From Durusdinium trenchii (taxonomy: Eukaryota; Sar; Dinophyceae; Suessiales; Symbiodiniaceae), in assembly GCA_963970005.1 (NCBI GenBank), contig CAXAMN010005169.1, positions 168,874-232,873 on the forward strand: a stretch of DNA of 64,000 nt, in the 5' to 3' direction. The notes under the pieces were generated by a model. The model was not told the origin of the DNA. It ran no database searches and saw nothing but the letters and a program-made list of their open reading frames with translations. Positions 21,681-31,826 of this stretch are shown one piece after another (the stretch's first letter is position 1; each line of letters starts with the position of its first letter). The position numbers and the translations under genes were made by a program.

Positions 21681-21695
21681 CTTGAGCCTGAAAAC
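21681..21695 (-). promoter_or_regulatory. Putative trans-splice acceptor with spliced-leader relic before PGK
   Basis: On the minus strand GTTTTCAGGCTCAAG lies 25 nt upstream of the PGK start codon. TTTTCAG is a good acceptor. The following GCTCAAG equals the last seven bases of the dinoflagellate spliced leader (known 3' end TTTTGGCTCAAG). Such relics are known to arise when trans-spliced mRNA is reverse transcribed and re-inserted. The match is short, so chance is not excluded, but the same arrangement precedes LRR-A at 25723-25737. Confidence 0.55.
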
Positions 21696-21699
21696 TACA

Positions 21700-22850
21700 G
21701 ACATTAGAACCAACCAATCGCAGGGTTGGCACAATGCAGCTAATACTTTTTGTTTGCCGTTTTCAATCTGCGAACGCATGGTAAAGGTAAACACCACTCA
21801 TCGAGGTCAAAGTCACGAACACTGCAAAATTCCAGCAGATCGCAAACTTGAAGTTTTCAAAGCTGTAAAAACCAGTCTGTCATTCATTCGTTTGGTCTCA
21901 TGAGAGTTTACACAAGAAACAGGCGCGCTCCTTTTTTCTCTGAGTCAACTCCCCCTTTTCAAGACCTGATTCCTCGTTTTGAAAGACTCAAAAAACATGA
22001 TCGAACAATGCTCTGGCTTCTAGGCTCTTGCATTTTGCGGCTTCAAGCAAGGGATGCTCAGCTCCCCGAGAGGGGCAGTCGCTGATGTTTGCTTCGGTAG
22101 GCATGCGAGCAAACCATGCTTGTGAACTAAAAGTGGACTCATGGTGCTGGTGATGTTCCATCAAGGCTCTTCCCACTTCACCTTCTGCGGAGCCCTTTAT
22201 CAACGAAAATCTCACAGCATCATCTCAAACTTGCAAATTTGCATTTGTGGTCTCGCTCCAGAATTGTAAAGAAAGGACTCCAGCAAAAAACTCAAGCTCA
22301 TAAATCATGGTGTCTTTCTGTGACGCACCGAACTGTCTAAACAAGTCTCCGGCCCTGTCGGCCCAAACCAAAGCTTTTTTTTGGCACGAGTTGAGACGCC
22401 ATTTATGCGTGCATGGTGCACAGGTCATCTTGGACTAAGTTGTGAATCTCCAAAATCTCATTGAAGAGCAAAACACAAACAAACAAACAAACAAACAAAC
22501 AACCACCCCCACAAAACCAAACAAAGCAACCCAAAGGGACAGCACCGAGAGAAAAGGAGATTCGGGTCTGTACAGATACAGTGAAACGACAGTGAAGCTG
22601 TTTTTTTCCACGAGTGCGGACGCCATGTGGGCGGTGTGCCCAGGTCATCAAAGAAAGGATGGAAACTCTGCTTATTGATAAGGGGAGCAACCCGAAAGCA
22701 ACCAAGAACACACACAAACCAGACCCAAAACCCACCCCAAAAACCGCTACAACCACAAGACCCCAATGACCAATGTGAGCAGAGTTTCGTCTGCGCTAAG
22801 GTGAGACGTGTGAAACATGAGGGAGTGTCGTACTAACTAGATGGGCCCGA
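21700..22850. other. Upstream region of PGK, no gene recognised
   Basis: No conserved protein, tRNA or element end was found. It holds a short (CAAA)n run at 22475-22503 and two related CCAGGTCATC/ACAGGTCATC blocks (about 22375-22435 and 22595-22650). Presumably it includes PGK upstream sequence. Confidence 0.6.
22595..22830 (+). repeat. Dispersed repeat related to 45376-45600
   Basis: Shares CGGACGCCATGTGGGC, GTGCCCAGGTCATC, an ACAACCACAA-rich middle and a terminal GGTGAGACG block with 45376-45600. A weaker third copy of the left end is at 22375-22435. The similarity is patchy, as in an old short interspersed element; no RNA polymerase III promoter could be assigned. Confidence 0.5.
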
Positions 22851-23290
22851 ATTCTCGACGTATGCAGGCTGACAGACCCTGACCAAATGTGTCAATATGT
22901 ATGGACGCAATTGCATCAATGGCTTGCCCATATCCCCCACCGATTCCTGGTGCAAATCTGTGGTGATTTTAATATATCATTAAATTATTTCCTATATCTA
23001 ATTCTTACAAGTGATCCCAAATATCATCAGGCCGCCCAGCAGGATAAACAAATGTTGGCTCAATTTATCCAAGATTTCGATTTCATTGTCCTGCATTGTA
23101 ATGATAAATACCAGGTCACATTTGGCCGCGATCATCATACCTCTCGAATTGATTTTGCCCTCATGAGAAAGTGCCAAATTGAATATTCCATCCATCAACC
23201 AAAGGTTCATCATGATTTTGAATTGAATTTTGATCAATTGGGGATATATTATTTCCCCTGAATTGGATAATAGCCAAGTGGTACCCCAAT
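22850..23290 (+). pseudogene. AT-rich endonuclease fragment of a non-LTR element
   Basis: A frame from 22887 to 23261 contains VQICGDFNISLN and HTSRIDFALMRK. These match the GDFN and SRIDF motifs of the apurinic-type endonuclease of LINE elements. N-terminal and C-terminal motifs are missing, so it is a fragment. It is clearly richer in A and T than its surroundings (many TTT, ATT and AAT codons), unlike the GC-balanced retroelements nearby. It joins the truncated LRR-B gene at about 23370. Confidence 0.65.
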
Positions 23291-23376
23291 CCTCGATCAC
23301 GCCCAATTATGCAATTTAACCGCTTTCCAATCCGTCAGGACATGAAGCAGAACACAATTCGATAGCAAGGATTTAT

Positions 23377-24360
23377 TCACGAGGCGACCTCACGGAGGTT
23401 GGCACAGTGCACAAAAGTGAACTCCTGGATTTCCTCGATGCTTGAGTTCGAGATATCTACCTGCTTAAGCAACTTGCAGTTGTCACAGGCATGTGCACCC
23501 AGCACTTGGAAGTCTCGAGTTAACTCTAGTGTAGTGATTCCAGTAGAGCTCAGACATCCCGGCGGCAATTCTTTAGCCTCAGGCTGAGTCTGTGGCTCCT
23601 GTTGGCGGCCGTCCTCCACAAGGACAAAGGTGGCTAAGTTGATGCAGTCTCGAAAGAGGTAGTGCCCAAACTTGGTTGTACTTCCAAATTGGTTGACCCC
23701 ACCTCCGTTGGCGTGGATCGTCTGCAAGGAGCAACAATCCGCAAATGCTTTGTATCCAAATTCTACACAGCCTGGTGCTGTGATGCTGTTGAGCAGCTGG
23801 CACCCTCGAAAGGTGTTATCCGCTATTCGCACCACAGTACTAGGCATTCTGACCACCCGAAGATGCCGGCAGCTCTGCCAGGCTTCAGCTCCAATTGCAC
23901 GTACGCCTGCTTCTACACTGACATGACGCAGGCGTGGCACAGCGACAAAGGCACCAGCGGGAACGATTCCTGCCAGGTTCAGTGGAACTTTGGCCGCCTG
24001 TGGGATATCACGATATGGACATCCGTCGAAACTTTCCTTCGAATGAAGGACAGCGAGGCAGTCCCGAAGCACTATGGTAAACTGCGTGTTCTTTTGCAAA
24101 ACATCCCATATTGGGTCATCGAGATAGGTTTGCATTGTGGGGTGTACGAAGTCCAGCGTACGTCCGAAGACATCGAGGTCAGTCACTGAGGCTAGATAGT
24201 CAACTACGTGGTCTTCTAGGTCCTCCAATCTGTCATATTTAGCAACGCTCGTGGTTATTTCCACCACCGTGCCCGACAGGGTTGTGAGCACCAAACGGCA
24301 TTCCATGACAGGTTCGCTCTCCCTGGATGAGTCTTGACTAGAGGCACTAGGGCTTGCCAT
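23377..24360 (-). pseudogene. LRR-B copy 1: ubiquitin-like plus BspA-type LRR protein, 3' truncated
   Basis: Probable start ATG at 24360 (MASPSASSQ). The first about 90 residues resemble a ubiquitin-like beta-grasp fold (LVLTTLSGTVVEITTSVAKY, then DPIWDVLQ and TIVLRDC). They are followed by BspA-type (LRR_5) repeats such as VRAIGAEAWQSCRHLRVVRM, IADNTFRGCQLLNSI and FGYKAFADCCSLQTI. The frame is open but stops at FVHCANLREVAS, where the related copy at 54051-55312 continues for over 100 residues, so the 3' end was cut off where the AT-rich endonuclease fragment begins. It is intronless and lies directly downstream of LRR-A copy 1. BspA-type LRRs are usually protein-binding; the function here is unknown. 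Confidence 0.8.
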
Positions 24361-24387
24361 TGGCTCTAGCCTGTGCAGAGTTTCCTG

Positions 24388-24402
24388 ATTTGAGCCAGCA
24401 CA
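24388..24402 (-). other. Spliced-leader relic before LRR-B copy 1
   Basis: Minus-strand GTGCTGGCTCAAATC lies 28 nt upstream of the ATG at 24360. GGCTCAA matches the 3' end of the dinoflagellate spliced leader. Weak alone, but supported by similar relics before five other LRR copies. Confidence 0.45.
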
Positions 24403-24606
24403 GCACTGCCGCAACACCATCATGCTGGCCTACCAATGAACATGCTTAGGGTCGGCTGTCTACCTGGCTCTGGGATAGGCATGACCGGAGCACCTACCTG
24501 TAGCACATAGATAAGGTGAGGACTGGATCTACCCGGTTTTAGCTCCCTTCGCGTGCTGAGGCACTCACCCAGGGTATGCTCCCCCCTACGATGCGAGGGT
24601 GTCCTG

Positions 24607-25708
24607 TTAGTAGAGCCCTTTATGAAGCTCTTCGCCAAAGGCGTCCGAGTCCGTGTCTCTCGGTGGGAGCAGTTCGATCCAAGACTCTCGTTCAAAATTG
24701 TCACACATCAGGAAGGCATTGTCTTCCGCTTGCACTCCTCTATGTGGGTATGCTTTATCAAGCTGTGTGAAGAGTGCGAGTTGCTCACAGCCGCAAAATG
24801 CACGAATCCCAAGGTATTGAAGCTTTGGCGGGATGACTAATTCCCGAAGTGATGTACAGCAGAGAAAGGCTTCCTTGCCGATTCGTTGGACCTTTGGTGG
24901 TAGCCAAATGTCGACCAGGGCAATGCGGCAACACAATACGCAAAGGTGGAGCTCCAGATGGCAGTAATGTCCGTGCACGTAAGGTCAACCTCCACTAGCC
25001 GCTTGCAATTCTCACACGCCTTCAGGCCTGAAAGTCTGGAGGAAGGCGGAGACTTTCGATGCCAGCCCCGCAGAAGCTGCCATCGGGGAGGGCCCTTGAC
25101 TTAGTATTCCTGGCCATGGCAAAAGGAACTGCGGACCAAGTTGCGCTCCTGGAGCCAACGCGTTAGCGGCTTCGTTGCCAGTACCTATCCTACTGAGCGA
25201 GCAGCATTCTGCAAAGACCCTCCGACTAAATTGGACACACCCTGGGGCTGTGATTTGCCTAAGTACATAGCATCCTTGGAAAGCCCCATCTTGGAGACAA
25301 ACAACAGAGGGCGGCAGCCTAACAATCTGCAGCTGATGGCTTTGCCAAGCTGCCGATCCAATCTGGGTGATTCCTATCACTGTCTTGGAATTGCCAGACT
25401 GACTGCCCTTCCTCCATGCATGGTCTGACAATCACCTGAAGCCTGTTTCGCTTCTGTAGAGTGGGGTGGAAGGGATCTCGCAATGGCAACTGAGTATCCG
25501 GCTCAATGAGGTCAACTTCGCAGCCAAACACTTCAATGTCAGAGACCGTTGGCAGGAAGCTGACGACATCATCCTCTAATTGTGAGAGGTCCTCATAGCG
25601 CGCTAAGTTTGCTGGCATGTGGTATTCATTGCCCGCAAGCGTAGCCAACACAATGGTATGTGGCTCATTGCAGTTCGGTGGCACTGCTCGCTGCTGGCAG
25701 CGTGACAT
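24607..25708 (-). pseudogene. LRR-A copy 1, frameshifted
   Basis: Equivalent of the intact gene at 50476-51723. It starts at ATG 25708 (MSRCQQRAVPP) with the ubiquitin-like segment (IVLATLAGNEYHMPANLARY, EVFGCEVDLIEPDTQLPL). The LRR part continues in a second frame (25431-25012: IGSAAWQSHQLQIVRLPPSV) and a third block (24978-24607: WLPPKVQRIGKEAFLCCTSL) ending DTDSDAFGEELHKG. Frame changes near 25390 and about 24990 break it. It is intronless. Together with ORF-A upstream and LRR-B downstream it mirrors the gene order at 48.0-52.5 kb. Confidence 0.8.
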
Positions 25709-25722
25709 GGCTGTGTCGCTTC

Positions 25723-25737
25723 CTTGAGCCTAGAAAC
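25723..25737 (-). other. Spliced-leader relic before LRR-A copy 1
   Basis: Minus-strand GTTTCTAGGCTCAAG lies 14 nt before the ATG at 25708. It combines an acceptor-like TTTCTAG with GCTCAAG, the end of the dinoflagellate spliced leader, as seen before PGK. It is one of the two best relics in the window. Confidence 0.65.
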
Positions 25738-25887
25738 TTTGCTCACGTTGGACAAGATATCAACCCCTCGCGGAAGGGACCACCAGAATGCAGCAGCTGA
25801 GGCCACAACATTCTCCTACTTTCTACTACTAGAAGGTAGTCACGTCTTAATCCAGGGGCACCTCTGCGTGCAGCTGTCGCTATCTCT

Positions 25888-27432
25888 CTACCGTGGACCC
25901 CAATGTCTCGGTTGAGGCGGAGGGGGAGGTCCGTTGCGATTGGGAAAACGGGCAGTGGAGGAGGAACTACCTGTACCTGCAGGAGGAGCGACCCGATGAG
26001 ATTTGTTTCTACTCGTTCCTTCGTCTTTGGCTCCTACTGTCTTGTCATACAGCTCCAGGCGGTGGATTGCCAGTTTATTGAGGAAGGTAGGATCTCCTGT
26101 GAGCCAGTAGCTCATCTCCTGCCACTCCTTCTCGCTGCACACATGATCACCATACTTCTGATATGGTCGGTCTTCTTCTCGGCAGTTTGGATAGCCGTAG
26201 TGGAAGTGACGATAGAGTTCACCATCGCTCAGCCTCGTGAGTTCTTGCCCAGACGAGAGGAGGTACCACCCCATTCGGTTCATTGCATCTCCAACCCGGA
26301 GGTCAGCCAATTAGCAATGATGGCGCTTTCTGTTAGTGCGTTGCCCTTGGCAAAGTTGTCAGCTGCAGTGGCGAGCCTGGACCAGCGGAGGGCGAAGCGC
26401 CCATGCCCTTGCGGGACCAGGTACGTTGGGTCTGCGTCAGCATCCTCTTCTTCAGATGACCCCTCCTCCGACAGCTCCTGATTGTCTGCCCCTCCCACTG
26501 GTACCGGTTGCGCATACATTGGTGAAGGTTCCCTTGTGCCTGTGATGCTTGAATCAGCATCAGACTCACCTGAGTGAGTGTGTGGTGGGGGGTATCTGGC
26601 TTCATTAAGGTCAGTCCAGAGAGGGACCTCCAATCGAAGTTTTAGCTGGGGCAAGGATGGGAATGACATGGATTGACCCAGTGAAGGGTCGAGTGCCCTG
26701 GATACATAGGCCCTTTCCGCCCACGGCGTGGTGGGCATGTGTGGATCGTTGTTGTATTTCATCTCTTTCCGGTAGGCACCTACGACCAGGAAAGGGTTAT
26801 CTTCTGCTTGTCCCTTGTCAGTGCGATATCCCCCTCCGCTTTTCAGCTCAGTTGGTTGATACTGATGGTCAATAATTGACTGGACTAGGCCAGGGCGTAC
26901 CTGTACTGGGATGTAGACAAAAAGGTCATTGATGGGGAGCTCTTGCTGTCCATGGGTCATTCCTCTTACAAAGGACATGATGACCGTTTGCATAAAGGTT
27001 AGTGCATCAACCTCACTCTCAATGGTGTCCTCCTGTTTGGCAGGCTCAGTTACGCGTTTGAGCAGGTCAATGTTGGAGGCACAGCACCCTGAGACGAATG
27101 CAAGGAGACCGTATTGCCAGAACAGGGGATTAGCATATAGGGCCAAGTGTTCTTTTGGGGTCGCGCACGGCGGGTGGCCCTGCTCCACGAAGGCAAACAG
27201 TTGCGCGAGCGGCGCTGCTAGTGCATTGCTGACCAGTAGCAAATCCCCTATAAGGTCATGGTGCACTTCATTCGGGATGCGCCCGAAGTAGGTACCTTGC
27301 AGCCCTTTTTCAGCTACCCGCCTCCAGAGGGCTGTGCGGACGTATCGATTCACTTGTTTGTATGAAATACACAGCCTGGCCATCGGCCACTCTCGAGGCA
27401 GGTCACTGTATATCTGTATATTGATGGCTGCA
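25888..27432 (-). pseudogene. ORF-A copy 1, N-terminally truncated and frameshifted
   Basis: Homologous over its length to the intact ORF-A at 48031-50298: both share IQIYSDLPREWPMARL, a Leu-rich core (IGDLLLVSNALAAPLAQLFA), AERAYVSRALDPSLGQ and a C-terminal DRPYQKYGDH block. Homology begins at 27432, right beside the truncated non-LTR element on the opposite strand, so the first about 230 codons are missing. A one-base frame change near 26290 splits WLTSGL from NRMGWYLLSSG. The family was not recognised; no catalytic motif or transmembrane segment is apparent. It lies directly upstream of LRR-A copy 1. Confidence 0.75.
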
Positions 27433-27439
27433 CAGTGCC

Positions 27440-28195
27440 TTGCATACCTTGGGTGATTGCCTCGCGCACTACTTTGTGTTGCGTCATGGTGAACACTGTG
27501 CAATGTTCCATACCAGTCAGCTTCAAGAATGGATGCGTAATGGACACCCCTTACTGTTTCGGCTTGCAGCTAGCCCCTGTGACTGCAGATCGAAAACCCA
27601 GCTACTGACCAGCGCTGCCTTCTCTACTTCGCAGTTCTATAAAGTTGATCGCGCTGGTCTAGGAGGGCAATGCATAGTCCCGAATACGGTCAACTTAGGT
27701 CTCACCATCCATACGGGATGGTCTTGTCGAGTACAAGCCGAACAAATGGAGTATGCGCCCCTGCGGCTTTCCATGCCTTCACTCCTAGCCAAGCAACTCC
27801 TTAAGTTCCGCGCGCGGCTCATCGCTGGGAACAAAGGTAACCTCAGTATACATGCCAAGGTTATTTACTTCAACGCCTTCTCACTTAGTTTGTTCTATTA
27901 TGTCCAAACACATCGCTACTTCTCTATTCCGCTTCTCAAACCATTGTATAAAGCATTGACAGATTTCCTTCTCAAACGGCACTGGTTTCCGCAGCTAAAG
28001 TTAGTAGGCCTGCGCCGATGGTTGCGCCTGGGCCCACTGCTTGACCCAGCTATTATGCACGCTGTCTCCTTGTTTGGATGTTTTCTGAGACAAGGGCATC
28101 ACACGCTCCCCTCCACTCTCAATGACACAGAGGACTCCTACACAAAGCAGGTGTACTCCTGCTGGAAGCACTGGCAGCATAAACTCGCCCGGTGA
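27440..28195 (+). pseudogene. Non-LTR reverse transcriptase, C-terminal part only
   Basis: Open frame without a credible start; the palm motifs, including YxDD, are absent because the 5' part is missing. KVIYFNAFSLSLFYYVQTHR and LKPLYKALTDFLLKRHWF resemble the thumb and post-palm region of LINE reverse transcriptases. It ends HKLAR-TGA, overlapping by one base step the next frame, which carries on with related sequence (RFQERFKQFAIAREV). A single-base frame change is the simplest explanation. Assignment rests on general resemblance, so confidence is moderate. Confidence 0.55.
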
Positions 28196-31100
28196 ACATC
28201 CTCAGCCAGCCACATGACCCTGCCAGAGCGGCGCGGCGCTTTCAAGAGCGCTTTAAGCAGTTCGCCATTGCAAGGGAAGTAGAAAGTGCGGTTTTTCACC
28301 TCTCGAGCAGAATCTCTAATAATGGCTGGACGTTTGGGCCCTCCTTTGACTTTCTTGAATGGCTGGCCCAAATGCCGGTGTCTCAGGTAGGAGCCATACC
28401 GAGATTTGCGGTCCTGCGGTGGGCACTTGGTGAGGATCCAGATCTATGGCTACCCTTACGTGGGAGAGTCAGTCGCAACTCGCCCTGCGCCTGGTGTGCT
28501 CAGAGTGCAAGAACATATCCGTTTGGTCCCCACAAGGGAGTTCTGTGTGTCAATTGCATTGGTACTGACCCTGGTGAATTTGTCGACCTTCCACCAGAGG
28601 CACTTGCCTTTCTCAGACAACATGCCCCAGCAAGTCCTGCTCGCGCTGCTCCTCTTTTACCTATCAAGAACTGTGCGAGAGACACGAAGGGTCCCCTGGG
28701 TGACGTTGCGCTCACGCCGTGCGTCCTATGCCAGAGCGGGTCCAATGCCATTGACCACTGGCTCTCCTACTGCCCCGTGGTGCACATCGCTTGGGCTGCC
28801 CTCTATAAATGGTCCGGACAATGCACTCATGCAATAAAGAAGACGAAACATGTTCCTGTACGCAAACCAGGCCAAAGTAAAAAGTACAGGAACAGTGGGA
28901 CATCGAAAATCCTCTCGTACTCGAGGAGAAAAAGTACCTCCAAGAAGCACGATCCTCCACAGCAGACTCAAGCACCTGCAAACAGTGCCCAGCGAGCACA
29001 AGACTCTACAGTACTTGAGACTTATGGACCCCCTCCTGACGATGCCACCACTGTTCCTGCTGAAATGATCCGGATTATCGAAGATGAAATCTCGCAATTC
29101 AGCGAGATACCCAAAGCTGTCCTCACTACTCCGCATGAGGGCGGTGACCCAAGTCACTGTCCCTCTTTGGTTGTAAGAACATCTCAAACGCATGCCCCAA
29201 ACGCCAGTCGACCTGGTCCTCACACTGCCGAATCGCAGGGTAGTGGGGCAGTTGATCAACAGTCCAAAGCTATGCCCAAGGGCACGGCGTCAGCTGTCAC
29301 GCAAAAGAGTCCGTATGCCATCCTGAGCATGTTTGACGGATGTGGATCCTCTGTGGACATCATCGAAGCCAAATTTGGCTACAGACCAAAAGCCTGTATC
29401 CTTTGTGAAAAAGACGAAACACTGAGATACCTAGTAGGCGAAAAGCATGGAATCACGGTTGACCAGAAATGGCAGCACAGTCTTAAAGGAGGTGGGGCTT
29501 TCTATTATGCCAAGGATGTTGACAACTTGTTTGTTGATAACGCACGGCTTCTTCGAGAGTTTGTTGCGTTAGGGTCAGACTGTCACTTCTTTGTCATTGG
29601 CGGTAGTCCATGTACCGATCTCACGTATGCCGGTGGGGACCATGGTCATCTTGGGGTCTGTGGGCCAGCCAGTGTCTTATTCTTCACCATGCATCTAGCA
29701 ATCTACCTTATCGCTACCTTTATTCCGGGAGATCGAATCCGTTTCTTTGTTGAAAATGCTGGCTCTATGCGCCATGAACACTTTTGTTTTATTCGTGCTT
29801 GCTTAGGACTTCGACATGTGCAAAAAGCAGACCTGACATGGTGCACCTCTGTCATTTCTCCTGCGAGAAGAATGAGAATCTTCTTCCAAAACAACACTTC
29901 TTATGAGTGTCCTGAAACGCAAGCCATCCCGACTGCTGACTTAGATTGGCCCAAAGATTGGAGCCCTCTCATCCGCTATGAACGGGGAATGCCACGAGAA
30001 GTCTCCTTGCAGCCCTTCATGAGGCCAATTGCAGTTCTTAGTGACCTGGCATTGCGCTATAGTTGGTCTAGCTATCACCCTTCAGCGCTCTTGTGGCGCA
30101 TTTCCCATTGGCACACAAAAGACTGTTTCGCGACATTGGCAAATCTCACCTCGGACAATGGGATACCCAACTTCCAGTGGAATTCGTTTATTCCACCGAT
30201 TTATCGAGCGGCATGGATGTATCTCCTAAAGTGCTTTGCCACAGGAGCCCCGAATACTGAGAAAGACGTTGCGCTGCGCGATGTCTTACCATTGTTCCAT
30301 AATGCAAGCATACAACTGCCCTTTCGACTCTTGACGGATCAGGAAGTTTTACAAATCTCAGGGCTCAGTCAAAACTTTGGGAGCATTGTCCATCTAAAGC
30401 ATCTCCTCACACCTCACACCATTCGTTCCTACGTTGGCAACTCTTTTCACCCTAAGCTCGTCAGTCTTGCACTGGGCACAGCTGAAGACTTGCAAGCGTG
30501 GGTCCAGGGAAAGCTCCCAAGTGTTACCAAGGTTGCTGATCCAACCACGGTACGAAAGAATTACCTGCGCTTCAAACAAGAAATCAGCAATACCTTCGCT
30601 CGCAACAATTATACTCCCAAATCAGAACTGGTTACCGAACCTTATCGCCACCATGATTATCGAGCTATTGTAATGTCACCCATTGAGGCACCTAAAGTCG
30701 CGCAACCTACTGTTGGAAACATTCTACCAGCGTACCTCACGAAAGAAGTTATGCAAGCGGACCTCCAAAAGGATGCAGAAGCACGGCTGCGTGTCCTCGG
30801 AATGCCTCAGTTTCTTCGTTTCTTAGAAGATTGTCAGCTTGCTCAATATGCTCAGGAGATAGCTGTCCCGCAGTGGGTACCTTTTACTAGCAACATTGCT
30901 GACTCTCTTGTACAAGGGTGTAGCTTACTCCTCCTTCCTGCGTATGCGAGAGGTTTGTTTGCGCAGCCCACTCTTCCGAGAGCAATCCTCTTCTTCAATA
31001 GCCTGGTTGCAAGCTCTACGACAGAGAAAAATGGATTTTTCGTTATCTCGTATCGGCATTCGCCTTGCCAAATCCATTACATCGCTCTCATAAGCCCGAA

Positions 31101-31263
31101 AATATCTACCTGGTACAATTTCGGGACTCTCTTGACATCTTATTATTTAAGTATGGTGGGCAACCCATTCAGATTAGCCCTGCCACAGTACACAGAAAAG
31201 AATACACAGCCAGGTACAGCTACTGTACTGCCTTTATTACTGATGCAGAGGCGTGCGTCGTAG
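28192..31263 (+). CDS. RT tail with Cys/His knuckle fused to DNMT3-like cytosine-5 methyltransferase
   Basis: A 1023-codon frame beginning at a GTG that need not be a true start. Residues about 170-210 hold CVLCQSGSNAIDHWLSYCPV, a knuckle like that after LINE reverse transcriptases. From about residue 375 a cytosine methyltransferase is complete: motif I ILSMFDGCGSSVDIIE, motif IV GGSPCTDLTYAGGD with the catalytic Cys near residue 473 (29610), motif VI FFVENAGSM, motif VIII PARRMRIFFQNN, a target-recognition stretch of about 170 residues, and motif X RSYVGNSFHPKLVSLALG (30424-30477). GGSPC-DL followed by FF resembles DNMT3 more than DNMT1. No PWWP, ADD or BAH domain is seen. All catalytic motifs are present, so the enzyme part could be functional even though the element is broken. 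Confidence 0.85.
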   Translation: MNILSQPHDPARAARRFQERFKQFAIAREVESAVFHLSSRISNNGWTFGPSFDFLEWLAQMPVSQVGAIPRFAVLRWALGEDPDLWLPLRGRVSRNSPCAWCAQSARTYPFGPHKGVLCVNCIGTDPGEFVDLPPEALAFLRQHAPASPARAAPLLPIKNCARDTKGPLGDVALTPCVLCQSGSNAIDHWLSYCPVVHIAWAALYKWSGQCTHAIKKTKHVPVRKPGQSKKYRNSGTSKILSYSRRKSTSKKHDPPQQTQAPANSAQRAQDSTVLETYGPPPDDATTVPAEMIRIIEDEISQFSEIPKAVLTTPHEGGDPSHCPSLVVRTSQTHAPNASRPGPHTAESQGSGAVDQQSKAMPKGTASAVTQKSPYAILSMFDGCGSSVDIIEAKFGYRPKACILCEKDETLRYLVGEKHGITVDQKWQHSLKGGGAFYYAKDVDNLFVDNARLLREFVALGSDCHFFVIGGSPCTDLTYAGGDHGHLGVCGPASVLFFTMHLAIYLIATFIPGDRIRFFVENAGSMRHEHFCFIRACLGLRHVQKADLTWCTSVISPARRMRIFFQNNTSYECPETQAIPTADLDWPKDWSPLIRYERGMPREVSLQPFMRPIAVLSDLALRYSWSSYHPSALLWRISHWHTKDCFATLANLTSDNGIPNFQWNSFIPPIYRAAWMYLLKCFATGAPNTEKDVALRDVLPLFHNASIQLPFRLLTDQEVLQISGLSQNFGSIVHLKHLLTPHTIRSYVGNSFHPKLVSLALGTAEDLQAWVQGKLPSVTKVADPTTVRKNYLRFKQEISNTFARNNYTPKSELVTEPYRHHDYRAIVMSPIEAPKVAQPTVGNILPAYLTKEVMQADLQKDAEARLRVLGMPQFLRFLEDCQLAQYAQEIAVPQWVPFTSNIADSLVQGCSLLLLPAYARGLFAQPTLPRAILFFNSLVASSTTEKNGFFVISYRHSPCQIHYIALISPKISTWYNFGTLLTSYYLSMVGNPFRLALPQYTEKNTQPGTATVLPLLLMQRRAS

Positions 31264-31826
31264 GACTTGCGGCACAACAGAATTCGAGTACTCTCATCGC
31301 CGAAGCACCATTCTCCAGGGCCTTTAGTGAAACCGGATATGCTTTCTGGCGTCTTGCTCAAAGTGCCGCTGCACAAGCTGATTGGCTGCAAACGCAGGAT
31401 TGCATTAACCACTGCCACCGTGAGTTAGAACGTTTGCCACTTATCCTCATTGTAGGATACTTTGAGAACTGCCGCCTTAGTGTCAGTCTTTCAACAGCCA
31501 GGGCACTATGTGCACAGGAACAAGCAGAAATATGGACAGCCCATGATCCCTCTGAACTGTGTATTCTCTTTATCTGTAAAGCCACGCATAGCCAGCCTGC
31601 TCAAGAATTTCATTATTTGGTAACTATCGCTGTCAGTGAGCGGTTTGCTCCATTTGTACTCCCAACTGCAGATTCTGCCACTGCATCAAGCAAAAACTTG
31701 TTCCAAGCCACGCCTATTGATAATTGCCTGAACCCAGCCGTCGAGAATGGATGGTACGTTTGTATTGGCGGAGATGCAGCTCGTGAGGTGTTCCGGAGAG
31801 TTCAAACTCTCCTCCACCAGGCATGA
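31065..31826 (+). CDS. Uncharacterised retroelement segment
   Basis: A 253-codon frame overlapping the end of the methyltransferase frame by 199 bp. The coding signal appears to pass from one to the other near 31065-31260, so a frameshift is likely. Not recognised. It contains FSETGYAFWRLAQSAAAQAD, LILIVGYFENCRLSVSL and ends VFRRVQTLLHQA. Its stop overlaps the start of the next frame (ATGA at 31823). No catalytic motif stands out. Confidence 0.5.
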   Translation: MPNPLHRSHKPENIYLVQFRDSLDILLFKYGGQPIQISPATVHRKEYTARYSYCTAFITDAEACVVGLAAQQNSSTLIAEAPFSRAFSETGYAFWRLAQSAAAQADWLQTQDCINHCHRELERLPLILIVGYFENCRLSVSLSTARALCAQEQAEIWTAHDPSELCILFICKATHSQPAQEFHYLVTIAVSERFAPFVLPTADSATASSKNLFQATPIDNCLNPAVENGWYVCIGGDAAREVFRRVQTLLHQA

